The position numbers and the translations under genes were made by a program. The notes beneath the pieces were generated by a model, which did no database searches, was not told the DNA's origin, and worked only from the letters and a program-made list of their open reading frames with translations. From Pseudevernia furfuracea (taxonomy: Eukaryota; Ascomycota; Lecanoromycetes; Lecanorales; Parmeliaceae), in assembly GCA_022315425.1 (NCBI GenBank), contig JAIUPT010000016.1, positions 186,001-250,000 of the forward strand: a stretch of 64,000 bases of DNA, given 5' to 3'. The number at the start of each line of letters is the position of its first letter. Position 1 is the first letter of the stretch. Positions 34,252 through 44,569 of this stretch are shown one piece after another.

Positions 34252-34782
34252 TATGTCCTGGACTCCTGGCTTGATTGACTGTGAGAGGGCGGTGGAGAGA
34301 CTTGGAATTAGGGCAGAGACGAAGCATGAAGCCTAGATAGTTACTCAATCAGTTCAGCATGCAAACCCCTTCAACAGCAGTCCCCCCATTGCTGAGTATG
34401 AGATATCACTACAATCAGCTTACAGTGATTGCCTCGACCTTCGTATACCTTGTTCACAAAAGATTTTTTAGCCCTAGCCCTAATTCCGCTGCGGAGCCTC
34501 TCCCTACAACAAAAAGAGGGGGAGAAGAAGAAAACAAGAGAAACCCTCCGACAATCCGGTCATCTAATAATACAGCAACAACGCTTTCTTTCTGATGCTC
34601 CAAAGCCTGAATCTTTGCGTCTTTCTCCATGGAAGATCTCTCGGATTTCGCTTTCTCATCTGCCTTGCTGTGGGCCATTACCAACGGAGCTTTCACCCGG
34701 GGCCTACTCTAACCACTCGTTCATGATCCTCACCCTCACGCACAAACGAATCCTCGCTCTGCCAATCAAGAACATGGTGGTG
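34252..34782. other. Intergenic
   Basis: 3' flanks of the F-box-like pseudogene and of the gene at 34783, which are convergent. No gene supported. Confidence 0.5.
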
Positions 34783-36555
34783 TTACGCTGGAGCCTCTTC
34801 GTGTTGCCCGGAATCAGACATGTCGTTGGTAGGGGAAACTCTCTGCTTGCGTCGACGCCTCCTCTTCTTCCGCATTTGGACACCTTCCCCGATTGCAACC
34901 AAATCTTCGCCCTGCCCATCATCTAGGGGCATTTGTTTCGCTTGAGTATCCACGTCATTGGCCCAAGGGTTCTTTTCTTCTTCTTCATCCTCAATGTCCT
35001 TCTCCGTCTTCTTCGTCATGATTCCGCCCTGGCTGTCTTCTGCCAGGGTTGTCAGATTCATGATTGATATCATTTCGAGCGTGGTCTTTTTACCTCGTGC
35101 TTTCGCTCTTTGCGTCGCCTCTAGACCGGTTTCCGGTGGGTCACTTGCCTCAAGTTCCACTTCGTGCGCCGTTTCTTGTTTCCCCTCACACACATTTGTG
35201 TCTTCGGTGGAAGCGTTCGGGGCTTCTTCGGCCTCCTTGCTCGCCTGTTCAGCTGCCGCTCTCTTTTCGGCCCTCTTTTTTGCGTTCTGTCTCCTCCTAT
35301 GCTTCTTCTTCTTCTTCTCCACTTCCACGACGAGCGATCCATCGTGGCTATCGTTCTCAACCTCCCCCCAATCTTCCTTGCCGTCTCCCTCCCCGGCTTC
35401 ACTTCCCTTTTTCTTGCTACCGTCCACGTCCACGTCCACGATGAGCGACCCATCGTGGGTATCGTTCTCAAATCCCTCCCAATCTTCCTTGCCGTCTCCC
35501 TCCCCGGCTTCACTTCCTTTTTCCTTGCTACCGTTGTTACGGTCTTCTCGCTTCTCTTCCCACACGGTAGCGTCCGCTTTAGTATTCCCGTTTTCATTCG
35601 CATCACTCTCCTCGGGTTTGTTGCGGCAGATATCACCGTCTCCTTTTCTCTTCGAGGCAGCAATATCAACTTTGACAGGATCCGTGCTTTCTTTCACTTC
35701 ACCAGATTCTTCACCACTACCTTGAACACTTTCGACAGGATTGCGATATAGAGTCATAGAAGGGGCAGGTGCCGGAGGAGCGGAAGGCGACGAGTGGACA
35801 GGTGTAAACGTGGACCGGCCCGGAAGCACTGGAGTTGATGGAGCGCTGTAAACCGATATGGTCGGAGCTAGGCTCAATGCAGGAGGTGAAGGTGGAGGTG
35901 CCGGAAGCGACGGCGATGTCTCGACCGATATAATGGTTGAGAGGCTCAGCATTTGAGGTGGAAGTGGAGGTGGAGGCGCGGAAACCAACGGCGATGTCTG
36001 AACGGATGTAATAGTCGAGAAGCTCAACGTTTGAGGCGAAGGCGTCAGGGCGGGCATCGCGAGGCTGTCCTCCAAGAGGAGTGAGTTGAAAACCAGTGCA
36101 TCAATATCACTACCGTTGCCGGGTTGAGTGGCTCGGCTCTTGCCAAAGGAATACCAGAATTTTTTCGTGACGATCCCGAGGAACGCGAACACGAGGACTG
36201 AGAGGACGGCGGGCACCAACCATGAAGACGGGGAAATGAAGAAGGGGTCATGGACTTCCAAGGGCTGGTACAGAGACAGAGCTGTTGTGCCGGACCACAT
36301 CGGTAGGGAGTTCGAAAGGAAATGGGGTGCCTGAGATGGCTGTGGGTACGGTGTTGTAAAACCCGCAGAGCCACGTTCGACCGGACCCTGGCTCGAGGGT
36401 ATCTCTTCGGGCACGGGTCCATCACTGCCATTGCCTGTGTTAGGTTTAGAAGTGTGCCCTCCGCCGTTACGACCCTTGATGGTGGAACTCAACCACATAC
36501 CCTCTTCTACCACTGTCCCCATCGTCACAGACGGTTTCCTCTTTTCCTTTTCCAT
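34783..36555 (-). CDS. Single-pass membrane protein with charged low-complexity tail
   Basis: Single exon, 590 aa, unrecognised. A polar N terminus (about 1-105) precedes one clear transmembrane segment (about 110-132, WLVPAVLSVLVFAFLGIV) followed by Lys/Arg, then a Pro/Ser/Thr-rich stretch (about 150-270). Beyond that are acidic and Lys-rich repeats, including two 37-aa units (GSEAGEGDGKEDW), a basic patch (KKKKKHRRRQNAKKR) and another near the C terminus (RKKRRRRRK). The ATG at 36555 falls inside a 66-bp repeat unit, so the repeat supplies the start; ATG codons at residues 12 and 20 are alternatives. Its neighbour at 36780 is transcribed toward it with only about 225 bp between. Confidence 0.7.
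   Translation of the reverse strand: MEKEKRKPSVTMGTVVEEGMWLSSTIKGRNGGGHTSKPNTGNGSDGPVPEEIPSSQGPVERGSAGFTTPYPQPSQAPHFLSNSLPMWSGTTALSLYQPLEVHDPFFISPSSWLVPAVLSVLVFAFLGIVTKKFWYSFGKSRATQPGNGSDIDALVFNSLLLEDSLAMPALTPSPQTLSFSTITSVQTSPLVSAPPPPLPPQMLSLSTIISVETSPSLPAPPPSPPALSLAPTISVYSAPSTPVLPGRSTFTPVHSSPSAPPAPAPSMTLYRNPVESVQGSGEESGEVKESTDPVKVDIAASKRKGDGDICRNKPEESDANENGNTKADATVWEEKREDRNNGSKEKGSEAGEGDGKEDWEGFENDTHDGSLIVDVDVDGSKKKGSEAGEGDGKEDWGEVENDSHDGSLVVEVEKKKKKHRRRQNAKKRAEKRAAAEQASKEAEEAPNASTEDTNVCEGKQETAHEVELEASDPPETGLEATQRAKARGKKTTLEMISIMNLTTLAEDSQGGIMTKKTEKDIEDEEEEKNPWANDVDTQAKQMPLDDGQGEDLVAIGEGVQMRKKRRRRRKQRVSPTNDMSDSGQHEEAPA
35338..35559 (-). repeat. Two tandem 111-bp coding repeats
   Basis: ATCTTCCTTG recurs at 35371 and 35482, 111 bp (37 codons) apart. 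The units are in frame and nearly identical, encoding Gly/Glu/Asp-rich sequence. Confidence 0.85.
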
Positions 36556-36717
36556 CCTTCCACCTCATCCACATACCCTCTCCGCAAACCCACAGACAAC
36601 GTTCTCATTTCCCTTTTCCATCCTTCCACCTCAACCACATACCCTCTCCGCCAACCCACAAACAAAGTTCTCTTTTCCCGTTTCCATCCTTCCACCTCAA
36701 CCACATACCCTCTGCAA
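36534..36717. repeat. Tandem array of a 66-bp element
   Basis: The core CTC(A/T)ACCACATACCCTC-like string starts at 36564, 36630 and 36696, an exact 66-bp period, with a more diverged copy at 36488. The 66-bp unit is divisible by three and the minus strand is open through the array (22-aa repeat RGYVVEVEGWKRE...). It spans the gap between two low-complexity genes and the start codon of one of them. Confidence 0.85.
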
Positions 36718-36779
36718 ATGCTCTCTCCCGAACCCACCAACAACCGCCACGACCCCACCTCCCCTCACCCTCTCACCCC

Positions 36780-38741
36780 TCAATTCTGCCCTCCTCTTCG
36801 CCCAGCCTTTGGCCCAGTGGGCGTATTCGCTGGCAACCCTCTCTCTTCCGGTGGCGTCTTCGTCTTGCCATTCGGTGGAGCCTTCCACCTAGGCCCTGGT
36901 CGATTGACTGTGCCATCGGAGCCTGCTCCTCCGATGCCAGAGCCTGGCGACCGACCAGCAGGTACCGGCCGTGGAGGCATTGATGGCCCTTGCGATGAGC
37001 TTGAGGTTGGGGTGTCTGACCCGACAGGCTTCTCTTTGTGCTGTCCTTCCAGATCAGCGATACGCTCTTGCAGAGCTTCTTGGGTTTTCTTGGCCTCTAC
37101 CTCAGCGTCTTGTGCAGCAGCTCTTGCTTGATTGAGCGAAGTGTTCATCTCTGCATTCACTGCGTTACTGGTGTCGAGGCATCTTTGCAAATAGCGGTAG
37201 GAGGTCTCTGATTCCGCTTTGAGCGTTGCTATCCTCTCGTCTCTGCTCGTGAGCTGCTTTGCTGTGTCAGCGGCGTTGGCCTGTTCCTGTGAAGCCTTCT
37301 CTTCGGCAACCCTGCAGGTCTCCTCTGCTTCCGCCGCACGGGTTTCCTGCTCCGTTGCTCTCCTCTCAGCAACTAACCGCTGCTCGGCCGCTTCGGCAGC
37401 TAATACCGCTTGGGCAGATGCCTCGGCTTCGGCAACTTTGCGAAGATCGTTCGCTTCCGTGACTTGCGTTTGAAGCTCTCCAATGAGCTTCTCGTTCTTG
37501 GCGCTGATATCACTCTCGTCCCTCAAGGTTCTGTCCCTCTCCACTTTCAGATCCTCGATATCCTTGACTAGTTTTTGTCTCTCGCCACGCATGTCGATTA
37601 TCGTCTTATCTTTCCGGCTGATGGAAGCCTTATTCTCCTTGACTTGAGCATCAAGGTCAGCGGTCTTCTTCGTGGAATTAGTCACTTGAATTTCCAGCTC
37701 AGTGATCCTTTTCTTATCCTTGCCTGCCTGGGCCTTCGCATCCTTGAGCGCACGACGGGCGGCGTCCCTTTCATCGACGGCCTGATCAGCTGCACGCTTC
37801 TGCGCATCAATTTCGTTTTGTTTCCGTTGTAGGGCCGAGTCGAAATCTGACTGGCTTCTCCTGGCTTTTTCTTCCAAAGACTTCTTGGCCTTCTCCGCAC
37901 TCTGGGCTCGCTCGGTAGCCTCAGCTAAACTGTCATCACAGTTGGCTATGATATCGTCTCTTTCCGTTATGCTAGCGTTGAGCTCAGCAATATTCGTATT
38001 GAACTGCTTTTCGGCCGACATTTTTGCTTCGTTGGCGCGTCGAGTTTCCTCGCTGGCTTCGTCTAGGAGGGTTCTTTGCGTGTGGAGTTGATCTCGTTGA
38101 GACTTGTTCTCAGTGGTTAACAATGAAACCTCCAGGTCTTTGACAGAAGTCAGTGCAGAAGTTTCTTGCTCAGTTCGGACGAGCTCTAGCTCATGCAGCG
38201 CTTTGAGGCTCTCGATGTTCATCTTGTTGCGGTGCTTAAGTAGCTTCCAGCTGACGACGGATGCTGTGAACATTATCATTTCGAAGTAGGAGTTGTCGAC
38301 CAGCTGGCGTAGTTTCAGGAGGACAGTGTGACCGGCTTGGTAGATCATACGAGAAAAAATTTCGAAAATAGGAGAGGATCCATAGAATGGGCCTTCATGC
38401 TGAGAATGGGAGGATTCGGAGGAGTTTTGGTGGATATTGAAAGGCCATTGGCCGTGGTGGATGCCAGTTATTTTCGCTGCTTCAGGCATCGACATAGTCT
38501 CGTAGACGTTTTGCGGAACGAAGATGGTCTTGAGTACCGTAGGCGTATGTTCTGCAGGTATCGGAGTCTGTAGGTGCGTGAAAGTCGTAGCAGGGGCTGG
38601 ATGGGGAGCGACGGCTTGGAAAGTGCCAGCAACATATTCAATGGTCGGGAGGAAGTATCTGTCCACTGCGGGTGGACCGAATTTCGATAATGTGTACCAT
38701 GCCGTGACCAATATCGCGAAGTTTCGCAAAAGTTCCCACAT
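36780..38741 (-). CDS. Coiled-coil membrane protein
   Basis: Single exon, 653 aa from the ATG at 38741 (MWELLRNFAILV); the open frame extends further 5' but without an earlier ATG. A hydrophobic segment at about residues 6-22 and another near 155-175 (YFEMIMFTASVVSWKLL) suggest one or two membrane passes. Residues about 185-580 are dense coiled coil rich in Ala, Glu, Lys and Arg (TRAAEAEETCRVAEEKASQE). The tail is Pro/Gly/Ser-rich and basic. The family C-terminal module of members 1-4 was not seen, so kinship rests on style and on a similar upstream element. Function unknown. Confidence 0.75.
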   Translation of the reverse strand: MWELLRNFAILVTAWYTLSKFGPPAVDRYFLPTIEYVAGTFQAVAPHPAPATTFTHLQTPIPAEHTPTVLKTIFVPQNVYETMSMPEAAKITGIHHGQWPFNIHQNSSESSHSQHEGPFYGSSPIFEIFSRMIYQAGHTVLLKLRQLVDNSYFEMIMFTASVVSWKLLKHRNKMNIESLKALHELELVRTEQETSALTSVKDLEVSLLTTENKSQRDQLHTQRTLLDEASEETRRANEAKMSAEKQFNTNIAELNASITERDDIIANCDDSLAEATERAQSAEKAKKSLEEKARRSQSDFDSALQRKQNEIDAQKRAADQAVDERDAARRALKDAKAQAGKDKKRITELEIQVTNSTKKTADLDAQVKENKASISRKDKTIIDMRGERQKLVKDIEDLKVERDRTLRDESDISAKNEKLIGELQTQVTEANDLRKVAEAEASAQAVLAAEAAEQRLVAERRATEQETRAAEAEETCRVAEEKASQEQANAADTAKQLTSRDERIATLKAESETSYRYLQRCLDTSNAVNAEMNTSLNQARAAAQDAEVEAKKTQEALQERIADLEGQHKEKPVGSDTPTSSSSQGPSMPPRPVPAGRSPGSGIGGAGSDGTVNRPGPRWKAPPNGKTKTPPEERGLPANTPTGPKAGRRGGQN

Positions 38742-38935
38742 CTTGCCTGCCTTTCGACGTGTGTCTGAGGTCGGAAGGTAAGGGATTAAGTCTGTTGAGG
38801 AAGGAAGCGTTGCGATGAAAGCGGTAAGATGCAAGGCTGTTGCCCGTAGAACTCTGTTTTTTGATCGGTGGATTGATGGATGCGAGGCGGATACAATGTT
38901 GAATTTTGGGGGGAGCTAAAGCCTTGATACAAGCT

Positions 38936-39133
38936 GATGATGCGTGGCAGTGTAGCTCGATAATGATGACAGAAGGGATGTGATGCCGAACAACTGAAGA
39001 TGGAAGATGTTTGGAAGGAGTTGATTGATCCGATGATGCGTGGCAGTGTAGCTCGATAATGATGACAGAAGGGATGTGATGCGGAACACCTGAAGATGAA
39101 AGATGGAAGGTGTTTGGAAGGAGTTGATTGATC
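38936..39133. repeat. Tandem duplication of about 96 bp in the 5' flank
   Basis: GATGATGCGTGGCAGTGTAG starts at 38936 and again at 39032. The units are almost identical except for a 7-bp insertion near the end of the second. It lies about 195-390 bp upstream of the ATG at 38741. Confidence 0.9.
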
Positions 39134-39208
39134 TGTGGTGAGGATGGCAAATCTTCAAACGCCGAGCAAAAAGCAGGAGGTTGGTCTTTCCTTAGCGTGG
39201 AAAATTTC

Positions 39209-39228
39209 GAATAATATCAACACTTCGG
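39209..39228 (-). promoter_or_regulatory. Shared upstream element, weaker copy
   Basis: GAATAATATCAACACTTCGG lies about 470 bp upstream of the ATG at 38741, just beyond the 96-bp duplication. It matches the TCAACACTTC half of the consensus. Confidence 0.4.
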
Positions 39229-40460
39229 ATCCCCTGCGGGTCTTTCAGCCTTATCGTGTGTCAGTGGCAGCTAGCCTTCCCCTTTCTGCACGCATACTCC
39301 GCACCTAGCAAGGTCTACCATGTCCTAAGTGTCATGGGACAGCAATTTTTAATCCATGGTCTGATGGCAAATTTGGGCAAGCTCTCGACGACTACGCATA
39401 ATATCCCATCCATGTAGCCTACCTTGTTTCAGTCATCCACCCATATCTCTTTCAATCTTGAAGCGTTGCGATCCAGTCCAGCCGTGTACAAGCATTTCTG
39501 ATACCCATACCTCTGGCTATGGAAGTCGGACGGATCAGAAGGTCAAAATCAACCCATGTTCCCAATTTCCAACGTACACCCAGTTTTAAAGAGTCAAGTC
39601 TCTATGGGCTCCTGCCACACGGGCACTGAAGCATAAAAGGCACTATTCGTAGCATGCACAGCAATCTGGGTCAACGCCGAAAGCGAAGGCCTTTTCACAT
39701 ATTTCATGTCTCTATGCATCGAACAATGAACAGCACCGGGGGAAAACGCCGTCTAACATCTTGCGATACCTACCTAATTTTGTTCTTGTTTTGCGGGAAG
39801 TGTATCCCCGAAAGAAGCCGCTCATGCTGGCAGGAAGGCAGCATGTCGACAACCATCCGCAAACTTGGCATCACTTCTTTCATGGTAGCGAGTCCATCTC
39901 GTCTTCTTTGAAAGTCAATGGAAATAGAGGCTGAGTAGAACGAATACAAGAACTGCTAAAGAGCGGAGAGTCATGGCATGCTTCGCATTGAACCTATCAT
40001 TTGCTCATGTACTCCCAACACAGCCGTCTTCGAGATGTTCAGACTCGTAATGAGAGTTTATAGTATACTTACAAACACAAAAACCAATCTTTCATTATAG
40101 ATGAACTGACATACGTCCACTTTGACGGATATTCTGTAGAGACACTAGTGCTGCCAAGAAGCTTACCGAGCCTGAGTACATTGAAGACGACTATCTTTGC
40201 GATTCTGGTTGTGATTCTAGTTCAAGTACAACGGACTCCACCAACGCCATGATTCTCTAAAGATCAAGACCGAACAAGGACATCCTCCCTCCCTCCTTTG
40301 ACGAACATGAAAAGGCCCTGACACTCCAACCTTCAGTCATCGGAGACTTAATCATCTGGGTTGATAAGAACACGTCAATGCTTTGCTTCTTACTCTCTCG
40401 ACATCGGAGAGTTGAACATCCGATACTTCTTTGCTGCGTTCGTCCCCACCGCTTGACCCC

Positions 40461-41706
40461 TCATTGGCCTCTTCCTTGATTGGGCTGTCCGTTATGCACG
40501 TTTGCTCCCCATTTTCCTCCCCTACCTCTTCCACCTCTCCAACCGAAATATGCACCACCGTTTCTGACACCACCACCACTACCTCCTCCTCCACCTCCTC
40601 CTTTTTTCCAGCCACTGCCGCGGCCATAAGGACGAAATTGGCGATCACCCAGGCGTGATGGGGCTTCTTCCAAAGAAACATAGTCTGGATGCGATGGTGT
40701 TCGGATAGTTCCATCACCTCTCGTGTTTGCCCGCGGGACAAGTGGTTTTCCGTTCTTTCTCAATTTTGGGTCAGCACTCTGGTCGTCAAATGTAGGCGTA
40801 CCATCTTCCTGCTTGATCGCACTCTCCATGTTGCCATCCCTTAGACCAGTCGCCTCCGCCATGCTATGCTCGCCCTCTGAGCTCCACACAGTAGAATTAG
40901 CAACTGCGTCTTGATCTCCAGCTACGGCCTCCTTTGGCATTGCACCACCCTAACCCTAAGCCTAAGTTTGGCATCATCGCTTGCGGCTGCGTTTTCCGAC
41001 GATACGGCCTCAGACTACCCCACGAGGTCCTCAGCGGTCATTCTAGGTGCCTCGTTATCCAAATGCAAGGCCTTAACCTGCTCCTCGAGGTCCTTAACGG
41101 TCTCATTAACAGTGTTGTTCTCCGCTTGAATTTTGCGGTTGTGGCTATCCAGGTCCCCTGCACGAGTTATTTGTGTTTGAAGGATCTGCCTTGGGCTGTC
41201 CAACTCTGTCTGTTGCTCAGCGACGCGCATGTTGAGCCATGTGATCTCACCCTGTTGCTCTCGATACATTTGATTGGGGTATTTTGCCGTAGGCGGTTGA
41301 GCTTTGAATGCTCCGCACTGATATTATCTCTCAGATTGGCCAGGACCTTCTCTTCATTGTTGTCACCTTTCAAACTCGAGAGGCTTTTCACAATCCTCCG
41401 TACTGCGTAGCAAAGCGAAAGAGCACACAGAGCGCCGAGCACAATCCAAAGCGGTAGCTGCAACGAAGTCAAGCTTTTGGAGGTCTTTGGTGCTTCGAAA
41501 GACCCAGACCATGTCGATTGTGAACCCGAATTGGCGAATGTCAGGGGCTCTAACCTTGCAAATTTCCCATATCCGGCTTCCCGTGCCGTATAATTCTCCC
41601 CAGCTAGCTTTTTGCCCACGATGAAAGGCTCACCGGTCTCTGAAGACGCGTACAGATACTGTTGATGAGGAAACAAAATCCCATTGAGGAAAGAAAACTC
41701 CTCCAT
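40461..41706 (-). CDS. Membrane coiled-coil protein with Gly-rich tail, apparently frameshifted
   Basis: The ATG at 41706 gives MEEFSFLNGILFPHQQ; a transmembrane segment (LPLWIVLGALCALSLCYAV) lies near residues 103-121, then a coiled coil begins. At an A4 run (41282-41285) the coiled coil jumps to another frame (MYREQQGEITWLNMRVAEQQ) that runs to a stop at 41015; one extra A would join the two. A third part, 40940-40461, is open with a Gly/Arg-rich tail (GGRGRGGKWGANV). It could be joined by an intron from GTGGGG near 41019 to an acceptor in GGTTAG, which would contain telomere-like CCCTAA units. Either a decaying gene or a sequence error; function unknown. Confidence 0.5.
40948..40966. repeat. 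Second telomere-like repeat
   Basis: CCCTAACCCTAAGCCTAAG, about three units of the telomere motif, one imperfect, between two segments of the coiled-coil gene. Confidence 0.75.
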
Positions 41707-43609
41707 CTCTTGTGGTCCGACCTGAATTGCTGGACTTGAGAGTATTCGTCAACCGCAGGTGGCAACAATACCCAAGAGTGTAGCTGCAGGAATGACCACC
41801 TTGTGCACGGAGTCGGATTGCTGTTAAAAAAAGTCTGTACTCATAGGAAGTGCCATGTTTGCGGTACGTATGGCGGAGATACCGTGGTAGCTTAACGACA
41901 GGTTTGGGTAGAAGACGAGATATGTTGACGAAAGGCGGGCAGAGTAATGTTGTTGCTGAAAGGAGAATGCTCTTTGTGGGTCACCGATATGGCAAACGCG
42001 TAAGAAGAAAGAAGGAGTAATCGATATGGTAGAGTGTTTGCCTTCTTTGTTTTGAAGGTAGTGCTCCTGGTACTGTCAAGGGATTTGATGCCGTGTCAAC
42101 AGGTTTGATGGCGGCACGACAAGCAAAGCGCTCTTTGCAGGTGCCGAAGTGGTCAATACCACAGGTAATGGGAGGGGTGACGAAGGAGTGGTCGATGTGT
42201 AAGGGTGTTTGTCGTCTGTTGCTCGAAGGTTTTGGCACCCGCAAGCTGTACCAGCAAGAGGTCCAATGCCAGCACTAGTATACTCGTGGTGACGAGCGTG
42301 GAGATTTGAGCACCAGCCCGGAGGTATAGAAATGTATCGAAGTTTGTGATGTTGAGACGTTTGATGGTAGGATCAAAGATATCGATGATAGGAGGTATTC
42401 GATGATGATGGTCCCTTCCCAAAGCTGGAGCCTTCAGAATTGGATCATGCTAATTCACGTGGGAATATTTCCTGCACATTTTCTACAGTGTCTATTACGA
42501 AGCTTCGGTTTGGGATATATTGGTTTTTTATTATAGAAACCGTCCGCTCATCTAACAGCGGGTACATTGAGCGTACTTCGAGACAGAGCATAAATGGTTG
42601 AGAAGAGGATGAGGCGAACCCCAGAGCCTGCGCCCCGAACCAGCCGATCAGGCATAGAAGGTGGGAGGTCGGAGCAAGCTCCAGTACCTGCTACCACCAA
42701 CCAGCCGATCAGGCACGGAACGAGTAAGAGGATGGAGCGAACTCCAGAGCCTGCATCTCACCCAAATAGCCCGTCATCGAAGAATCGCTCGACCCCTTCC
42801 GTCCCTACTGATCCTCCGCCCCAACTCCAGTCTCCGCCTCCACCGGAAGATCTTCTGGTAGCCCTTCTCCTGGTTGAGACGTCTTCTTAGACGATCTCGG
42901 CCTGGCGCCGCGTCGGTGGCGCTTCTTGTGACCCGGCCCTCGCTGGTTGTCAGGAGAGTTTGTGTCGAAGCTCGGTCCTGGGTTTGAACTATGACTTCCC
43001 TCCGGTACAAGAAAACCTCGCTCTCAAGAGACGAAAGCATCCATAAGCCACCTCTCGAAAAAGTAAGAAGACCGAGCTCTCTCCCTACCCTAATAGCAGC
43101 TCACTCGGAGGCTGGCGCGTGGATCAGCAAAACCTTGCCAAAATCACCTACGAAGGTATAACTACCTCCCTTTCTCCCTCATCGTCTGCTATCCATCCGC
43201 CCCCTCTTCTTCCCCTGCTTTCCTTTTCCTCTCCCAACACCCACCGCAGCGTGCCGTAACACCAGTCGTCGTCAACGCCGTCCTAAAATACCCCTCAGTC
43301 TGCGCCTCATAGGTGTATTCCAAGTCTGCCGGTCCAGGCTTCATCGTTGCCATGGGTTGGGTTGCGTCAGATTCCCACCGAGGCCTCCCTTCGTGCTGCT
43401 TGATAAGATTTCGGATAGTGGAAGAGTGGTGACAGGTGGCGGTGGCTGTCGTGGAGGAGGGTCTGCCGGGGCGAGTAGGCCGAGAGCGGGGTTGGATTGG
43501 TTGTGTGAAAAGATTAAGGAGGTGGTTTGGAAATGTGGATGCATTTATGTATGCAAGCGACAAGTTTGTCGTTTGCTTCGTAAAACTTGTAGTATTTGAA
43601 CTCTCCCCT
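41707..43609. other. Intergenic
   Basis: Upstream region of the 41706 gene (minus-strand frame at 42153-42422 includes a hydrophobic stretch but has no ATG) and the 3' flank of the AhpD-like gene. A minus-strand frame at 43189-43563 shows no domain. Only the doubtful frame at 42594 is listed separately. Confidence 0.4.
42594..42890 (+). CDS. Doubtful Pro-rich reading frame
   Basis: 98 aa from the ATG at 42594, with two imperfect repeats around RTPEPA and NQPIRHG/TSRSGIE. No domain and no intron evidence. Probably a low-complexity relic. Confidence 0.2.
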   Translation: MVEKRMRRTPEPAPRTSRSGIEGGRSEQAPVPATTNQPIRHGTSKRMERTPEPASHPNSPSSKNRSTPSVPTDPPPQLQSPPPPEDLLVALLLVETSS

Positions 43610-44569
43610 TCAGTGGCCTTGGGGATCTATTACCCCTGCTTCTTCTTCACAACTCTCTTCGCAAACGCAAAGTCTTACCAACCCCACCACCATAGCCCTC
43701 AGATCCGGCCAGCCCCTTTCGCCAGCCCACTTGGCAACCAGTTCCCCACACTCCATCACCTGTCCGATCTCCTCAAACGACAATCCCAACGTCCGCAAGC
43801 TTCCCAAGTGACTACTTATGGGAAGATCCTCGCACGCAATGACCGTGTATGTGATGAGCTCCAACTCCATGAAATCCAGCACCTCTTCGTCGGCGTAGAA
43901 TATGCCGTACGTGACATCCTTGATCAGCCACGCGAAATTGGGGCCCCAATTTTCGAAGAAGTCGAGGAAGGCGGTGCCTTCTTTCTTATTGGCGTCGTCG
44001 AGATGGACGTGGGATCTGCGAGGTTTCTTAGTTCAAAGAAAATGTCTTAATGGGATTCGGCTCCTGAAAGGGTTTGCATGATAATGTGATAGACGTAGAG
44101 TGATATATTTGGACACGTGGGGATAGGGTCTGGTAAATTAACAACACCAGAAGAAGTGAGTTACCACATACTTGGTAAACTCGGGACCCCCGTCCCCCTC
44201 CTGCTCTTCCTGGGTCAAGCTCAAGAGGGCAGTGATTGCTTTGGGTGCCCCAATTAGCCACCCACTGCTTCAACACAAACTCACGGAAGCGCTTGTTGAG
44301 GAAGCGTCGGCGGTCTGGGGGAGCATTCTCTGGTTGTTCTGTCAGGTAGTTGTAGAGCTGTCCGAATTCATGAAATTCAGAGCATGTGACGAGTGCGGAG
44401 GCCTTGGGAATGAGTAAGTCGAATCTGAAGGCGAGGGGTGTTGTGAAAGGTGGGCGCGTTTGCTTACTGTGACGAGGTACCACTTCTCGGACCCGAGTCT
44501 TGCAGGGAAATTGGCTTTGCAAGAGTCGAAGAGCTTTCGAAGCTTAGGATCCATTGTTGAGTAGGACAT
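43610..44569 (-). CDS. AhpD-like (carboxymuconolactone-decarboxylase superfamily) protein with one frameshift
   Basis: Three exons: 44569-44468, 44402-44172 and 44015-43610, with introns of 65 and 156 bp. Exon 1 ends LGSEKWYLVT and exon 2 opens ASALVTCSEFHEFGQLYNYL, then RRFLNKRFREFVLKQW. The expected continuation, GAPKAITALLSLTQEE, lies one base out of frame, at CCACCC (44258-44264). Removing one base also restores the splice phase into exon 3, which encodes DFFENWGPNFAWLIKDVTYG and ELELITYTVIACEDLP...SHLGSLRTLG, the helical core of fungal AhpD-like proteins. Corrected length is about 245 aa. Family members are all-helical and often redox or decarboxylase enzymes, but no CxxC pair is seen here, so activity is doubtful. 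A second possible start is the ATG at 44554. Confidence 0.75.

Larger units (their letters stand above)
38742..40460. other. Upstream region of the 38741 gene and gene-poor interval
   Basis: Contains a 96-bp duplication, the shared element and otherwise no supported gene. Near 40105-40260 the plus strand is open and ends in a hydrophobic stretch (TTIFAILVVILVQVQ) and a stop, without a start; it might be the tail of a lost gene. Confidence 0.45.

Noticed and set aside
34958..35725. 255-codon plus-strand frame, Ser/Phe-rich
   Set aside because: Antisense of the acidic/Lys-rich repeats of the 34783-36555 gene; no independent signal.
37219..37473. Ala/Ser/Cys-rich plus-strand frame
   Set aside because: Antisense of the Ala/Glu-rich coiled coil in the 36780-38741 gene.
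43436..44050. 204-codon plus-strand frame
   Set aside because: Antisense to exon 3 of the AhpD-like gene; no domain, and the minus strand has a clear family match.
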